A DNA stretch of 64,000 nt from Bacteroidota bacterium. GTDB taxonomy: Bacteria; Bacteroidota; Bacteroidia; 2-12-FULL-35-15. The notes under the pieces were generated by a model. That model worked only from the letters and a program-made list of their open reading frames with translations. It searched no databases and had not been told where the DNA came from. The position numbers and the translations under genes were made by a program. Positions 63,739 through 64,000 of this stretch are shown in pieces. Location of the stretch: positions 62,001 through 126,000 of the forward strand of contig JAOQAG010000050.1 in assembly GCA_025963715.1 (NCBI GenBank). Reading direction: 5' to 3'. Each line of letters starts with the position of its first letter. Position 1 is the first letter of the stretch.

Positions 63739-63828
63739 GTCATTGCGAGGGCTTTTCGCCCGAAGCAATCTCACACCAGATTATGAACCAGAATGAGATT
63801 GCTTCGGGCGAAAGGCCCTCGCAATGAT
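63739..63828. repeat. Long palindromic element
   Basis: GTCATTGCGAGGGCTTTTCG through to CTCA (63739-63773) is the reverse complement of 63794-63828 with two differences in 35 positions, across a 20-base loop. A 'cattgcgaggg ... gaagcaatct' element of a kind seen in many bacterial genomes. No gene lies between the HU terminator and the window end. Confidence 0.85.
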
Positions 63829-63952
63829 GCGTTGATTAGAATTTTTTCAATAAAATAGTTATAGCCTGGTATAAACTTTCCGATTTCACTTATTATTTTA
63901 GGTTATGTTGTAGAACATTGTTGTTTATGGAAACAGAAATACTTTCTTAAGC

Positions 63953-63981
63953 TGTCATCCCGGGCTTGACCCGGGATGACA
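63953..63981. repeat. REP-like hairpin, copy 2
   Basis: TGTCATCCCGGG (63953-63964) pairs perfectly with CCCGGGATGACA (63970-63981) over a 5-base loop. Flanks GGAAACAGAAATAC and GTATTATTTGTGAA match those of the element at 52348-52431. Confidence 0.85.
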
Positions 63982-64000
63982 GTATTATTTGTGAACATTG

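Overview
The window comes from a Bacteroidota chromosome, most like the Cytophagales/Chitinophagales side of the phylum; I cannot place it more precisely by eye. Four secreted products carry type IX secretion (T9SS) C-terminal signals, and one of these is the T9SS component PorZ. Promoter-like sites match the Bacteroidota TTTG-N19-TAnnTTTG type. Most genes lack Shine-Dalgarno sequences. tuf is absent between fusA and rpsJ, and S14 and L36 are of the zinc-free type.

Layout. 1-10036 (+): the tail of a TPR protein, a small Ala/Pro/Thr-rich secreted protein, and a 2922-residue T9SS adhesin-like protein with sixteen 90-residue PKD-like repeats, closed by a strong terminator. 10248-29226 (+): one uninterrupted str-S10-spc-alpha ribosomal supercluster, rpsL to rplQ, including fusA, secY, map, infA and rpoA; rpmD and rpmJ are short genes inside it. 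29282-30449 (+): carA with its own terminator. 30545-37367 (-): an RND efflux operon (TolC-like, adaptor, permease, then an overlapping YncE-like beta-propeller), followed by a papain-like protein whose catalytic Cys is Ala. 37998-41404 (-): the two-gene NHEJ operon ku-ligD. 41963-44956 (+): an AT-rich unknown gene and a 7-TM protein leading into a NarL-type histidine kinase/response regulator pair. 44957-45860 (-): a methyltransferase, a possible tRNA relic and tRNA-Arg(CCG). 46101-49177 (+): porZ-recO. 49245-55300 (+): a cupredoxin-T9SS protein, an M42 peptidase, a TPR protein, an M1 peptidase and a DUF4421 protein. 55756-63104 (-): PBP1C, a sterol-desaturase-family hydroxylase, a T9SS cargo protein, and a phosphodiesterase-TPR-sulfotransferase fusion coupled to a 60-residue ORF. 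63331-63606 (+): HU.

The intergenic spaces of the second half are rich in dispersed palindromic repeats: REP-like CCCGGG hairpins, a nested 254-bp inverted repeat, an element present as inverted copies on both sides of pbpC, and an AAAGTT-rich repeat that supplies the apparent start codon of pbpC. No transposase, CRISPR array, rRNA or phage gene is visible.

The best candidates for undescribed biology are the three-domain fusion with its small overlapping partner (60371-63104), the AT-rich gene set with a split sensor (41963-44956), and the Cys-to-Ala papain-like pseudoenzyme (30545-31036). All three are inferences from reading the sequence; no database search was possible.
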